Assembly (NCBI RefSeq): GCF_002197815.1
Contig: NZ_NIUB01000013.1
Span: 1 to 64,000 of the forward strand
Length of the DNA stretch: 64,000 bases
DNA from: Pseudomonas oleovorans subsp. oleovorans
GTDB lineage: Bacteria; Pseudomonadota; Gammaproteobacteria; Pseudomonadales; Pseudomonadaceae
Direction: 5' to 3'
In this document: piece after piece, positions 28,319-37,305 of the stretch
Layout: the number at the start of each line of letters is the position of its first letter
How positions within the stretch are numbered: position 1 is the stretch's first letter
Position numbers and translations under genes: made by a program
The notes under the pieces: model-generated
Seen by the model: only the letters and a program-made list of their open reading frames with translations
Databases searched by the model: none
Told to the model about the DNA's origin: nothing

Positions 28319-28381
28319 TAGCCCGGATGTAATCCGGGAATGGTGAGAGGCCAATACCCCCGGATTGCATCCAGGCTACGG
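28319..28381. repeat. REP-type inverted repeat (CCCGGAT family)
   Basis: TAGCCCGGATGTAATCCGGG is followed after about 19 bp by the related CCCCGGATTGCATCCAGGCTACGG in opposite orientation. Similar units lie at 39351-39440 and, in part, at 17572-17580 and 54175-54195. It sits between convergent nadA and the LOG gene. Confidence 0.75.
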
Positions 28382-28394
28382 CAACTTCGTCAGC

Positions 28395-29468
28395 TCAGCT
28401 TGCCCAATTCGCCGGCTCGTTAACCACATTGAGCAGCGCGCGCAGGCGGCCATATTCACGACCGTTGAAGGCAAAGGCCAGACGGGTCAGGTGGCACAGT
28501 TCCGGTTCGTCGCGCTCCTGCTCGCAGTAGGGTTGCTGGGTAAAGCCACCTTCCTTGCACAGGCTGGCGAAGTCGCTGTCCAGCATGACTAGAGCCGCCT
28601 CGTTGAGCGGATGATTGAGGCGAATCACGAAGCGATCCTTGAGCCAGCGGCTGGAGTGGAAGTTGCGATAGAAGTGGACGATTTCATCCACCGCTTCTTC
28701 GGCGCTGTACACCAGGTGCATCAGGTTCAGATCGCTGGGCAGGATGTAGCCATTGTCTTCAAGCTGGCGGCGCATGAAACCCAGGGCGTCCTTCCAGTAG
28801 CTGCCACCCGGTTGATCGAGCAGTACCACGGGCACCAGTGGGCTCTTGCCGGTCTGGATCAGGGTCAGCACTTCCAGCGCTTCGTCGAGGGTGCCGAAAC
28901 CGCCGGGGCACAGCACCAGGCCATCGGCCTCCTTGACGAAGAACAGCTTGCGCAGGAAGAAGAAATGGAATGACAGCAGGTGGTTGCTGCCGCGCATCGT
29001 CGCGTTGGCCGTTTGTTCGAAGGGCAGGATGATGTTGAACCCCAGGCTGTTGTCCACGCCGGCGCCTTCATGGGCGGCGGCCATGATGCCGCCGCCTGCG
29101 CCGGTGATGACCATTAGGTCACGTTGCGCCAACCGTGCGCCCAGTTCACGAGCCTGCAGGTACAGCGGATGATCGGTTGGCGTGCGGGCCGAGCCAAATA
29201 CGGTGACCTTGCGCCGGCGCTTGAGCTGTTCCAGTACACCGAAGGCATTTTCCATCTCGCGCAGGGTCTGCAGCATGATCTTGGCGTCCCAGCGGTTGCG
29301 GTCCGCCTGGGCCATATGGATCACGGTACTGAGCATTTCCCGGTACAGCTGCAGGTTCGGGCTGTTGCCGGGGGCTGCCAGTGCCACCAGTTCGTCGACC
29401 TTGCGGGTCAGGTCGACTTCGCTGGTTTGCACGTGGCGCGACAGATAGTCGTCCGCTTCGTAAGGCAT
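28395..29468 (-). CDS. LOG-family protein (TIGR00730-like nucleotide 5'-monophosphate hydrolase)
   Basis: 357 residues. The LOG signature is complete: GSARTPTDHPLYLQA, ITGAGGGIMAAAHEGA and the nucleotide-binding PGGFGTLDE. Such proteins release free bases from nucleotide monophosphates, as in cytokinin activation or the PpnN type; older records call them lysine decarboxylases without support. The N- and C-terminal extensions beyond the ~200-residue core make this a long-form LOG protein. It is followed downstream by a REP pair and has its own strand context, with the beta-CASP gene 133 bp upstream. Confidence 0.85.
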   Translation of the reverse strand: MPYEADDYLSRHVQTSEVDLTRKVDELVALAAPGNSPNLQLYREMLSTVIHMAQADRNRWDAKIMLQTLREMENAFGVLEQLKRRRKVTVFGSARTPTDHPLYLQARELGARLAQRDLMVITGAGGGIMAAAHEGAGVDNSLGFNIILPFEQTANATMRGSNHLLSFHFFFLRKLFFVKEADGLVLCPGGFGTLDEALEVLTLIQTGKSPLVPVVLLDQPGGSYWKDALGFMRRQLEDNGYILPSDLNLMHLVYSAEEAVDEIVHFYRNFHSSRWLKDRFVIRLNHPLNEAALVMLDSDFASLCKEGGFTQQPYCEQERDEPELCHLTRLAFAFNGREYGRLRALLNVVNEPANWAS

Positions 29469-29601
29469 GAAGGCTCTCCTGTTCTGAGCCGGGCGAGAGG
29501 TTGATGCGGCTCGCGCCCGTACCGGTTCCGTGATTATGGCGTTTCATGACGCTTGCCACAGCCTGGTTGCCGTTTCGCTGCCTGCTTTTCGTAAGCGCCG
29601 G

Positions 29602-31005
29602 TTACAGGGCGATCTGCTCACCGGGTTCGGGAATGTTGGCGATCCAGTTCAGGCGTTCGCGCAGGGCGGCTTGCAGGGCCTGCATCTTCTCCAGCTCGCC
29701 GTGCACCAGGTACAGCTCGGGGTGGTGCTCGAACTGGCTCGCCCAGTCGATCAGCTGCGACTGACCGGCGTGCGCAGAAAAACCGCCCAGCGTGTGCACC
29801 CTGGCTTTCACCGCAATGCGCTGGTGCAGCACCTTGACCGTTTCCGCACCATCGACGATCAAACGACCCAGCGTGCCCTTGGCCTGGAAGCCGGGGAAGA
29901 CCAGATGGCAGTTCTCGCGCCAGAGGTTGTGCTTGAAGTGATGAACGATACGCCCGCCATTGCACATGCCGGCACCGGCGATGATGATCGCGCCGCTCTT
30001 GATCCGGTTGATCGCCATGGACTCTTCCGCCGTTGGCGTGCAGCGCAGGATCGGTAGCCAGTCCTCTACCCGGGTGACACCCTTGGCAGCCAGTGCAGCG
30101 CGGTCTTCGGCGGCGAACTGATCATGGAAGCGGCTGTAGATGGCGTTGGCGCGGATGGCCATGGGACTGTCGAGGAACACGGCCTGCTGTGGCAGGCGGC
30201 CTTCCTGATAGAAGCGGCCTAGGTAATAGATAAGGTCCTGGGTGCGGCCGACGGCGAAGGAGGGGATCAGCACGTTGCCGCCTTCCTTGTGCGCCTGCTG
30301 CAGAATGTCGGCCAGCTCCTCCAGGGTTTCGTCACTGGGGCGATGATCACGGTCGCCGTAGGTCGACTCCATCAGCAGTACGTCGGCCTTGTTCAGTTGG
30401 GTCGGCGCCTGCATCAGTGGCGAGCAGGTATTGCCCAGGTCGCCGGAGAACACCAGATGACGCTGCAGGTGGTGATCCTGCACCTGCATTTCGACGATGG
30501 CTGAGCCGAGAATGTGGCCGGCATTGTGGAAGGTGACCTGCACGCCCTTGGCCACCTCTATCGTTGTGCCGTAGGCATGCGCGCGGCGCTGGCTGAGCGC
30601 CTGCTCGGCATGGGCGATGGTGTAGAGCGGCGTGATCGCCGGCTTGCCCTGGCGTGCACGCCAGCGGTTCTCCCACTCGGCATCCTTCTCCTGCAGGAAG
30701 GCCGAATCCAACAGCATCAGTTCGAGCAGTTCGCTGCTGGCCTCGGTGGCGTGGATCGGGCCGCGATAACCCTCGGCGACCAGGCGTGGCAGCAGCCCGC
30801 TGTGATCGAGGTGGGCATGGGAGATCACCACCGCATCCAGCTCCCGCGGGTCGAAGGGGAAGGCGCTGCGGTTCTGATCCTCCTCCTGGCGGCGCCCCTG
30901 GTGCATGCCGCACTCGAGCAGGACCTTGGCGCCGTCGCGACTCTCCACCAGGTAGCAGGAGCCGGTAACTTGTTGGATTGCACCGAGAAAAGTAAGCAGG
31001 GCCAT
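29602..31005 (-). CDS. Beta-CASP metallo-beta-lactamase-fold RNase-like protein
   Basis: 467 residues. The MBL zinc motif HAHLDHSG lies near residue 60, with further ligands in NAGHILGS and FSGDLG. A beta-CASP insert follows (ESTYGDRDH, then LIPSFAVGR), and the C-terminal RNA-specificity part has GFQAKGTLGR and GGFSAHAGQ. It looks like the KH-lacking YSH1-type exonucleases related to archaeal and eukaryotic CPSF73. It is divergent from the phosphoketolase-like gene, and an Anr-type box lies between them; in Pseudomonas, such MBL genes occur in anaerobically induced clusters. Confidence 0.85.
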   Translation of the reverse strand: MALLTFLGAIQQVTGSCYLVESRDGAKVLLECGMHQGRRQEEDQNRSAFPFDPRELDAVVISHAHLDHSGLLPRLVAEGYRGPIHATEASSELLELMLLDSAFLQEKDAEWENRWRARQGKPAITPLYTIAHAEQALSQRRAHAYGTTIEVAKGVQVTFHNAGHILGSAIVEMQVQDHHLQRHLVFSGDLGNTCSPLMQAPTQLNKADVLLMESTYGDRDHRPSDETLEELADILQQAHKEGGNVLIPSFAVGRTQDLIYYLGRFYQEGRLPQQAVFLDSPMAIRANAIYSRFHDQFAAEDRAALAAKGVTRVEDWLPILRCTPTAEESMAINRIKSGAIIIAGAGMCNGGRIVHHFKHNLWRENCHLVFPGFQAKGTLGRLIVDGAETVKVLHQRIAVKARVHTLGGFSAHAGQSQLIDWASQFEHHPELYLVHGELEKMQALQAALRERLNWIANIPEPGEQIAL

Positions 31006-31062
31006 GGTTCTGTCCTTGTTGTGATGATGTGGCGAGTCTGCCGGTTTGAAGCGTCGCGTGGT

Positions 31063-31076
31063 TTGATGCAGGTCAC
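31063..31076. promoter_or_regulatory. Anr/Dnr-like (FNR-type) binding site
   Basis: TTGAT-GCAG-GTCAC matches 9 of 10 positions of the FNR-family form TTGAT-N4-RTCAA. It lies in the 125-bp interval between the divergent beta-CASP and phosphoketolase-like genes, 54 bp before the latter. It suggests low-oxygen control of one or both genes. Confidence 0.55.
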
Positions 31077-31130
31077 TAGATGTAGGGCTCCGGGTGCCTA
31101 AACTGCAAGTGAATTTTCAGGAGATGACCC

Positions 31131-33533
31131 ATGCCTCAGCTTTTGCCCGATGCCGCGACTCTGGCTCAACACGCCCAGCAATACCCCGACTTCGCCCACT
31201 GGCAGGCGGGCCACGGACCTGTTCAGCATAGCCCGCAGACCAGCGCTGCGGTCTTTCGTCTGGCCCATCAGCTGGTGCAAAGCGGTTTGCAGCCCGATCT
31301 GCCAAGCGTCTACCGCCAGTTTCGCGCGCTGGATGCGCTGACCGCAGCCGGCCTCTGGCTGGTGGTGCACATGACCTATGCCCGGCGTGTTCGGCTCGAT
31401 GGTCAGCCGCTGCAGGCCGATGACTTCAAGCCGGTGCCGGAAGGCCACACCGGTGGCGCGCTGAATATGGTGCCGGCCTACGCCGGTTACCTGGCCCTCA
31501 ACGCGCTGACCGGTGAGACGCGTGGCTGGCTGATGGGGCAGGGGCATTGCGTGGCAGCCATCGAGGCGCTGAACCTGCTGACCGGCAACCAGCATCCCGA
31601 GCAGGCTAAGCGCTATGCCTGTGATGAAACGGGCATGAGCCGCCTGGTGGCAGACTTCTACAGCTATGCGCAGGCAGCGGACGGCAGCCCTGGCGTGCCG
31701 CTGGGCAGCCATGTCAATCCGCATACCGCTGGCGGTATCGCCGAAGGCGGTTACCTGGGCTTTGCCGAGTTGCAGTACGCGCATCTGCCATTGCCGGGCG
31801 AAAAACTGGTGGCCTTCCTCTCCGACGGTGCTGCCGAGGAGCAGCGCGGTAGTGACTGGATGCCGCGCTGGTGGCGTGCCGAGGATTGTGGTGTGGCGCT
31901 GCCGGTGATGATCGCCAACGGTCGGCGTATCGAGCAGCGTACCGAACTCGGCACGCTGGAGGGGCTGGAGGGCTTTCGCCGGCACCTGCGCGGCTGTGGT
32001 TTCGATCCGCTGAGCTTCGATGGGCGTGACCCGGCAGCCTTCGTCTGTGCGCTGTGGGAAATGGAGCAGCGCCTGGCGCATCGGGTTGATGAGCGCAATC
32101 GCGAACTGATCGACTATCCCCTGCCCATGCCCTACGGCATTGCCGAAACCACCAAGGGCTATGGCTTCTATGGCGCTGGCAGCAATGCCGCGCACAACCT
32201 GCCGCTACCGGCCAGCCCGGCTCTCGACGCGCAGGCGCGCGAGCTGTTCAACCAGCATGCTGCGGCGTTGTGGGTGCGGCCGCAGGCATTGGCTGAGGCC
32301 TGCAGCCTGTTCGCTGCCGGCAAGGGGCGTGAGCCTGAACGAGACAATCCACTGGCCCGTCGGCAACCCGCGCAGCCGGTACAGCCAGCACTGCATTTTC
32401 ACGATGCTGCCTGTTCGCCCATGAGCGCGCTGGATCGCTACTTTGTCGATCTGGTACGGGCCAATCCGCAGTTACGCGCCCGTGTTGGCAACCCGGACGA
32501 ACTTGCCAGCAACCGCCTGGGTGGCGTGCTGAAGGCGCTCAAGCACCGTGTCAGCCAGCCGGAAAGCGAGCTGGAATCAGTGCATGGCGCGGTGATCACG
32601 GCGCTCAACGAGGAGGCCGTGGTTTCCGCCTGCCTGGCCAACCAGGGCGGTCTGAACCTGGTGGCCAGTTACGAGGCGTTCTGCGTGAAGATGCTCGGCG
32701 CGGTGCGTCAGAGCCTGATCTTCGCCCGCCAGCAGAAAGAGGTCGGGCGCCCGGCTGGCTGGCTGGGTTGGCCGCTGGTGGCGACTTCGCACACCTGGGA
32801 GAACGGCAAGAACCAGCAATCGCACCAGGACACCACCTTCTGTGAAGCGCTGCTGGGCGAGATGCACGATGTCGTGCGCGTGCTGCTGCCGGCCGACCAC
32901 AATTCGCTGCTGGCGCTGCTGCCAGGCATCTATCAGGCGCGCGGCAGGTTGGCTTGCCTGGTGGTGGCCAAGCGCGAGCAGCCCTGCAGCTTCACGGCCG
33001 CGCAAGCACAACAACTGGCCCGTGATGGCGCCTTGCTGGTGGCTGCCGAGGGCGAGGGCGAGCCGGTGCTGCTGATTGCCAGCGGCAGTTACCAGTTACA
33101 CGCGATGCGCCGTGCTGCTGTTCGTCTGAGTCAGCATGCGGTGGCCTGGCGTCTGATTTACTTGCAGGAGCCAGGACGTTTTCGGGCGCCGCGTGATACC
33201 TGGGAAGCACCGGCGCTGGCTACGCCTGCAGAACATGAAGCGTTGTTCCCCGCTGCGTACCGGCGGCGCGTATTGCTCAGCCATATGCGCCCGGAGGTGG
33301 CACGGGGGCATTTGTCCACGGTGCTGGGCGAGGGCGCGTTCTGTCGGGCACTGGGTTATCGCAACCGCGGCGGCACCTTCGACGAAGCCGGCATGCTGTT
33401 CGCCAACGGCTGTACCTGGGCGCATGTGTTGCAGAGTGTCGCCGAGGTGCTGGGCATAACGGTCGATGCCTGGCTGACGGCCGAGGAACGGGCCGCGCTG
33501 GCCGGCACGGGAGATCCCAACATCCTGCGCTGA
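31131..33533 (+). CDS. Phosphoketolase-like thiamine diphosphate enzyme
   Basis: 800 residues, homologous throughout to Xfp phosphoketolases. EGHTGGALNMVPAYAGYL resembles the N-terminal active-site region, GSHVNPHTAGGIAEGGYLGF matches the SHVxPxTPGSIHEGGELGY motif, FLSDGAAEEQRGSDW is the TPP-binding motif in place of GDGEAETGP, and TSHTWENGKNQQSHQD matches TSHVWRQDHNGFSHQD. Typical products split xylulose-5-phosphate or fructose-6-phosphate to acetyl-phosphate. A related group is annotated as xylulose-5-phosphate 3-epimerase, so the exact reaction is open. A ribosome-binding site CAGGAG lies 7 bp upstream of the ATG. Confidence 0.8.
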   Translation: MPQLLPDAATLAQHAQQYPDFAHWQAGHGPVQHSPQTSAAVFRLAHQLVQSGLQPDLPSVYRQFRALDALTAAGLWLVVHMTYARRVRLDGQPLQADDFKPVPEGHTGGALNMVPAYAGYLALNALTGETRGWLMGQGHCVAAIEALNLLTGNQHPEQAKRYACDETGMSRLVADFYSYAQAADGSPGVPLGSHVNPHTAGGIAEGGYLGFAELQYAHLPLPGEKLVAFLSDGAAEEQRGSDWMPRWWRAEDCGVALPVMIANGRRIEQRTELGTLEGLEGFRRHLRGCGFDPLSFDGRDPAAFVCALWEMEQRLAHRVDERNRELIDYPLPMPYGIAETTKGYGFYGAGSNAAHNLPLPASPALDAQARELFNQHAAALWVRPQALAEACSLFAAGKGREPERDNPLARRQPAQPVQPALHFHDAACSPMSALDRYFVDLVRANPQLRARVGNPDELASNRLGGVLKALKHRVSQPESELESVHGAVITALNEEAVVSACLANQGGLNLVASYEAFCVKMLGAVRQSLIFARQQKEVGRPAGWLGWPLVATSHTWENGKNQQSHQDTTFCEALLGEMHDVVRVLLPADHNSLLALLPGIYQARGRLACLVVAKREQPCSFTAAQAQQLARDGALLVAAEGEGEPVLLIASGSYQLHAMRRAAVRLSQHAVAWRLIYLQEPGRFRAPRDTWEAPALATPAEHEALFPAAYRRRVLLSHMRPEVARGHLSTVLGEGAFCRALGYRNRGGTFDEAGMLFANGCTWAHVLQSVAEVLGITVDAWLTAEERAALAGTGDPNILR

Positions 33534-33570
33534 ATCACCGGGTTGGGGCAATTGCAAGGGAGGGGCAGGT

Positions 33571-33764
33571 ATGCCCAGGCTGATTGTAGAACTCGACACC
33601 AACCTCTATCGCATGCTGCAGGAGGCGGCACGGATCAACCAGTTGAGTCTGCAGGAGGCGTGCGTGCGTCGCCTCGAAGGGGGGGGCGACGCTCACGCTA
33701 CATGGGGGTCCTGCTCGCCGAGTTACGCGCCGATGACGCCCAGCGCCGGGCGCAGCGAGGCTGA
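33571..33764 (+). pseudogene. Small ribbon-helix-helix-like gene, frameshifted at a G8 tract
   Basis: The ATG at 33571 follows a good GGGAGGGG ribosome-binding site. The first 36 codons (MPRLIVELDTNLYRMLQEAA..) look like an Arc/CopG-type ribbon-helix-helix: a basic strand, then two helices. At a run of eight G (33679-33686) the frame changes. With nine G (or with six), the frame would continue RRSRYMGVLLAELRADDAQRR and stop at 33762-33764, for a compact ~64-residue protein. As read, it instead runs on to 33993 across the next gene on the other strand. It could be phase variation, true decay or a sequencing error. Confidence 0.6.
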
Positions 33765-33777
33765 GCCTGGCCAGTAC

Positions 33778-34179
33778 TTACAGGCCGCAATCACCCTTGT
33801 CGAAGGTTTCGACGGTAACCGGACGGTTGCTGCGGTACTCGCTGAACTGATAACGCAGTTGCGCGCCCTGCGCCAGCAGGCTGCGATAACCCGGATTGCG
33901 GCAGACGCTGGCCGCCAGTTGGCTGCGCACCGTATCGGGGTTGCCGCGCATCTGCGCGGCATGCGCTTCGCGCACGCTGAGATGGTTAATTAGCGTGTGA
34001 CCTTCCACGGTATAGCCCTGATCAAGAATGTCCTCGTTGATCGCCCGCGGCGTGCCTTCGCTGCTTTGCCGGGCGACCTGCTCCAGAGTGCGAGTCAGCT
34101 CCATTTCCTTCAGCGAGGCGGCCTGGGCGTTGGCAAGCATCAGGCTGAGTGCGAGGGCAGGAAGGATGTAACGCAGCAT
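33778..34179 (-). CDS. Small secreted protein of unknown function
   Basis: 133 residues with a Sec signal (MLRYILPALALSLMLANAQA, cleaved before ASLKEM). The mature part has two Cys (SVCRNPG and the C-terminal DKGDC) that could form a disulfide. I recall similar proteins in other pseudomonads, some described as quorum-sensing-regulated, but cannot confirm that here. I chose the ATG at 34179 because AGGAG lies 9 bp upstream; the longer open frame has no signal. Confidence 0.72.
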   Translation of the reverse strand: MLRYILPALALSLMLANAQAASLKEMELTRTLEQVARQSSEGTPRAINEDILDQGYTVEGHTLINHLSVREAHAAQMRGNPDTVRSQLAASVCRNPGYRSLLAQGAQLRYQFSEYRSNRPVTVETFDKGDCGL

Positions 34180-34342
34180 GTGATGTAACTCCTGAAGGCG
34201 TGGACAGCCTTGGACAGACCACGGTCGTGAATGTTCGCGGCGCTGGCCATTGGCCTGTGACGGTTGCAGTCTACTGGTTCTGGCCCGCCAGCGGTGCGGG
34301 CGAGGTGTTAGAATCGCGCGCCCAATCGCCGTTGCGCCTTCC

Positions 34343-35065
34343 ATGACTGATCCAGCCCCACATGCCGTCGCCCGCCTGCGCGCAGAGCGCCTGGCGCGCA
34401 GTATCAAGCCTTTCGTCGCCCGTGGTTCACGCGCCGAGCGCTGCCCGCACTGCCGCGTGCAGCCGACGCATTGTCTGTGCGCCTGGCGTCCGCAGGTCCG
34501 GGCCAATGCCGGCATGTGCCTGGTGATGCACGACATCGAGGCGCTGAAGCCGAGCAATACCGGCTGGCTGATCGCTGATGTGGTACCCGAGACCCATGCC
34601 TTCGGCTGGGCACGAACCGCTGTCGAGCCGGCGCTGCTGGAGCTGTTGGCCGATCCACAGTGGCAGCCCTATCTGGTCTTTCCCGGTGAGTACGTGGCGC
34701 CGTCGCGCGTGGTCGAGGAGGTGACATTGGCGCCCGGCAAGCGGCCGCTGTTCGTGCTGCTCGATGCCACCTGGACCGAGGCGCGCAAGATGTTTCGCAA
34801 GAGCCCCTATCTGGACGCGCTGCCGGTGCTGAGTCTGACGCCGGCGCAACTATCGCGCTATCGCCTGCGCCGCTCTACCCGTGGTGAGCACCTGTGCACG
34901 GCCGAGGTGGCCGCCATGTGCCTGGAGCTGGCGGGCGACCTGCGTGCCGGCGAGGCGCTGGACGATTATCTCGATGTGTTCAGCCAGCACTACCTGGCGG
35001 CCAAACGGCGTTTGCCGCTGGATCTCAACGACGCTCTGCACCAGCGTTTGCAGACGTACCGCTGA
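34343..35065 (+). CDS. tapT: tRNA-uridine aminocarboxypropyltransferase (DTW domain), TapT-like
   Basis: 240 residues of the DTW family. A Cys-rich start (CPHCRVQPTHCLC) likely binds zinc, and the DTW motif is LLDATWTEARKMFRKSPYL (about residues 138-156). E. coli TapT (YfiP) makes acp3U47 in several tRNAs; I assign the same role from the family. The 3' end overlaps the convergent EamA gene by 41 bp. An in-frame Met upstream (34250) is less likely. Confidence 0.85.
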   Translation: MTDPAPHAVARLRAERLARSIKPFVARGSRAERCPHCRVQPTHCLCAWRPQVRANAGMCLVMHDIEALKPSNTGWLIADVVPETHAFGWARTAVEPALLELLADPQWQPYLVFPGEYVAPSRVVEEVTLAPGKRPLFVLLDATWTEARKMFRKSPYLDALPVLSLTPAQLSRYRLRRSTRGEHLCTAEVAAMCLELAGDLRAGEALDDYLDVFSQHYLAAKRRLPLDLNDALHQRLQTYR

Positions 35066-35951
35066 GTTCACTCGGCAGTGGCTTGGGCCACAGCTGCGCC
35101 AGCAGCATGCCGCCGAACATCAGCGCACAACCCAGATAGCCGCGCGGTGCCAGCACTTCGCTCAGCAGCAGGGCGCCGGCGATGGCGGCGAATACGGCCT
35201 CAAGCGAGAGGATGATCGCCGCGTGCGAGGCGATGGCATGCTGCTGCGCCACCACCTGCAGGGTGAAGCCCACCGCCACGCCGAACAGGCCGCCGTAGAG
35301 GATGGCCGGGCCGGCGGCAATGATGCCGTTCAGTGTCGCGGTCTCGAACAGCAGCGCCAGCAGCAGGCTGATCAGCGCGCAGGTGGCGAACTGGATGAAG
35401 GCCAGACGCAGCGGGTCGTGACGGCTGGCGAAGAAACCCACCAGCAACACATGCACGCCCCAGACGAAGGCGCCGGCCAGTTGCAGCCAGTCGCCAGAGG
35501 CCACGGTAAAGCCTTCGCCGACGCTGAGCAGGAACATGCCGACCACCGCCAGACTGGCGCCCAGCCAGATGCCGGCGCTGCTGCGCTGGCCGATCAGCAG
35601 GCCGAGAAGCGGCACCACGATCACGTACAGGCCGGTGATGAAGCCGGAGTTGGTCACCGTGGTGAACAGCAGGCCGACCTGCTGCAGGTTGATTCCCAGC
35701 GCCAGGGCCAGGCCCATGATCACCCCGCCGACCAGCAGGTTGCGATTCAGTGGGGCGGGGCGATGCTGCTGGCGACGTTGCAGCAGGGCCAGTACGGGCA
35801 GCAGCACCACGCAGGCGAGGGCAAAGCGCAGGCCGGTATAAAGGAAGGGGCCGATGTTATCCATGCCCAGGCGCTGGGCGACGAAGGCACTGCCCCAGAT
35901 CATCGCGGTGATCAGCATCAACAGGTCAGCGCGCAGGGCTTGGCTTCGCAT
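35025..35951 (-). CDS. DMT-superfamily (EamA) transporter
   Basis: 308 residues with about ten transmembrane helices in two EamA repeats, e.g. LLMLITAMIWGSAFVAQRLG at the N-terminus and LSLEAVFAAIAGALLLSE near the C-terminus. It probably exports a small metabolite; the substrate is unknown. I chose Met at 35951 (RSQALRADLL), giving the usual short cytoplasmic N-terminus. The last 41 bp overlap the end of tapT on the opposite strand. Confidence 0.82.
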   Translation of the reverse strand: MRSQALRADLLMLITAMIWGSAFVAQRLGMDNIGPFLYTGLRFALACVVLLPVLALLQRRQQHRPAPLNRNLLVGGVIMGLALALGINLQQVGLLFTTVTNSGFITGLYVIVVPLLGLLIGQRSSAGIWLGASLAVVGMFLLSVGEGFTVASGDWLQLAGAFVWGVHVLLVGFFASRHDPLRLAFIQFATCALISLLLALLFETATLNGIIAAGPAILYGGLFGVAVGFTLQVVAQQHAIASHAAIILSLEAVFAAIAGALLLSEVLAPRGYLGCALMFGGMLLAQLWPKPLPSELSGTSANAGAERR

Positions 35952-36155
35952 TCGGGGATCTCGGCAGTAAAGCTGCGCATCCTGCCGCAAAGCATTGCGC
36001 TTGACCACCCCGTCACAGCTCGGCATGCTGAGCGCCGCCGTCGGTTCGAGTGGGTGAGTCTGTGCTGCTGGATGTGCAGCCTTGAACGGATCTTCAGGCG
36101 AAAAGCACTGCCATACTCACCTCCGTGCCATTCATAACAACAACAGGATCTGCCC

Positions 36156-36803
36156 ATGGCCGCCTACGAAATCCTGATTGCCGACGATCACCCACTGTTT
36201 CGCAGCGCGCTGCAGCAAGCACTGACCCTGGGGCTGGGGCCGCAGGTGCATCTGGTCGAGGCTGCCAGCATTGCCGAACTCGAGGGCCATCTGGCCGCCA
36301 AGAGTGACTGGGATCTGGTTCTGCTCGATCTCAATATGCCGGGTGCCTATGGTTTTTCCGGGCTGGTGCTATTGCGCGGGCAGTACCCGCAGATCCCCGT
36401 GGTGATGATCTCCGCCCAGGAAGAGGCTTCCGTGGTCAACCGCTCCCGCGAGTTCGGCGCCAGCGGTTTCATTCCCAAATCCAGCCCATTGGAAACCCTG
36501 CAGCAGGCCGTGCGCCATGTGCTCGATGGTGATACCTGGTGGCCCGCACTGGCTGAAGAAGGCGCGCCGGTTTCCGATGAGGCCAAGGCCGCGAGTGCCG
36601 GCCTGGCGAGCCTCACGCCACAGCAGTTCCGGGTGCTGACCATGGTCTGCGAAGGGTTGCTGAACAAGCAGATCGCCTACGAGCTGGGCGTATCCGAAGC
36701 CACCGTCAAGGCGCATGTGACGGCGATCTTCCGTAAGCTGGGCGTGCGCACTCGCACTCAGGCGGCGTTGCTGTTGCAGCAGATGGAATCGATCCCCGCT
36801 TAG
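36156..36803 (+). CDS. erdR: LuxR-type response regulator, ErdR-like
   Basis: 215 residues. A receiver domain has the acidic pair in IADDHPLF, the phosphorylated Asp in LVLLDLNMPG and the Lys in IPKSSP. The HTH domain is LTPQQFRVLTMVCEGLLNKQIAYELGVSEATVKAHV. Position upstream of dgkA and overall length match P. aeruginosa PA3604 (ErdR), which controls ethanol and acetate use via acs; I assign that name on synteny. Its sensor kinase is not in the window. Confidence 0.78.
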   Translation: MAAYEILIADDHPLFRSALQQALTLGLGPQVHLVEAASIAELEGHLAAKSDWDLVLLDLNMPGAYGFSGLVLLRGQYPQIPVVMISAQEEASVVNRSREFGASGFIPKSSPLETLQQAVRHVLDGDTWWPALAEEGAPVSDEAKAASAGLASLTPQQFRVLTMVCEGLLNKQIAYELGVSEATVKAHVTAIFRKLGVRTRTQAALLLQQMESIPA

Positions 36804-36936
36804 CCAGACGTAACCCTGCTGCGCCAGGGTCTACGCAAGCGCAGCTGCATGATCGGACTCAGCTTGTCCTCTCCTGTATAGGCTCTCCGACGGCGGATGC
36901 AGTAAGCTGCACGCCTCTTTCGCAGGGGTAGGGCGC

Positions 36937-37302
36937 ATGTCCGAATTCAAGGGCCAGACGGGCCTGAAACGCATCCTCAATGCAGCGGGCTATTCGCTCG
37001 ATGGCTTGCGCGCCGCATTTCTCGGCGAGGCGGCGTTTCGTCAACTGGTGCTGCTCAATCTGCTGCTGATCCCCTCGGCTTTTGTGTTCGAGGTCAGTCG
37101 CGCCGAGCGGGCCTTGATGGTCGCGGTTTGTCTGCTGGCGCTGATCGTCGAACTGCTCAACTCGGCCATCGAGGCCGCCATCGACCGCATTTCCCTCGAG
37201 CGCCATCCGCTGTCGAAAAATGCCAAGGACATGGGCAGCGCTGCGCAATTGCTGGCGCTGGGCATGATCGCCTCGGTCTGGGCGATCATTCTGCTGGGGT
37301 GA
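36937..37302 (+). CDS. dgkA: Diacylglycerol kinase
   Basis: 121 residues, a typical small membrane enzyme of three transmembrane helices. The family motif EVSRAERALM...LIVELLNSAIEAAIDR contains the catalytic Glu and the Asn/Glu metal ligands. It recycles diacylglycerol to phosphatidic acid at the inner membrane. It starts 133 bp after erdR, and its stop is 3 bp from the end of the convergent finR gene. Confidence 0.93.
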   Translation: MSEFKGQTGLKRILNAAGYSLDGLRAAFLGEAAFRQLVLLNLLLIPSAFVFEVSRAERALMVAVCLLALIVELLNSAIEAAIDRISLERHPLSKNAKDMGSAAQLLALGMIASVWAIILLG

Positions 37303-37305
37303 GGC

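Noticed and set aside
33778..34557. Long version of the small secreted protein (259 residues)
   Set aside because: The signal peptide and AGGAG site lie at the internal Met (34179). The extra N-terminal part is antisense to the tapT start.
34881..36137. A 418-residue plus-strand frame opposite the EamA transporter
   Set aside because: Gln/His-rich composition and no ribosome-binding site; it is the antisense of a hydrophobic protein gene.
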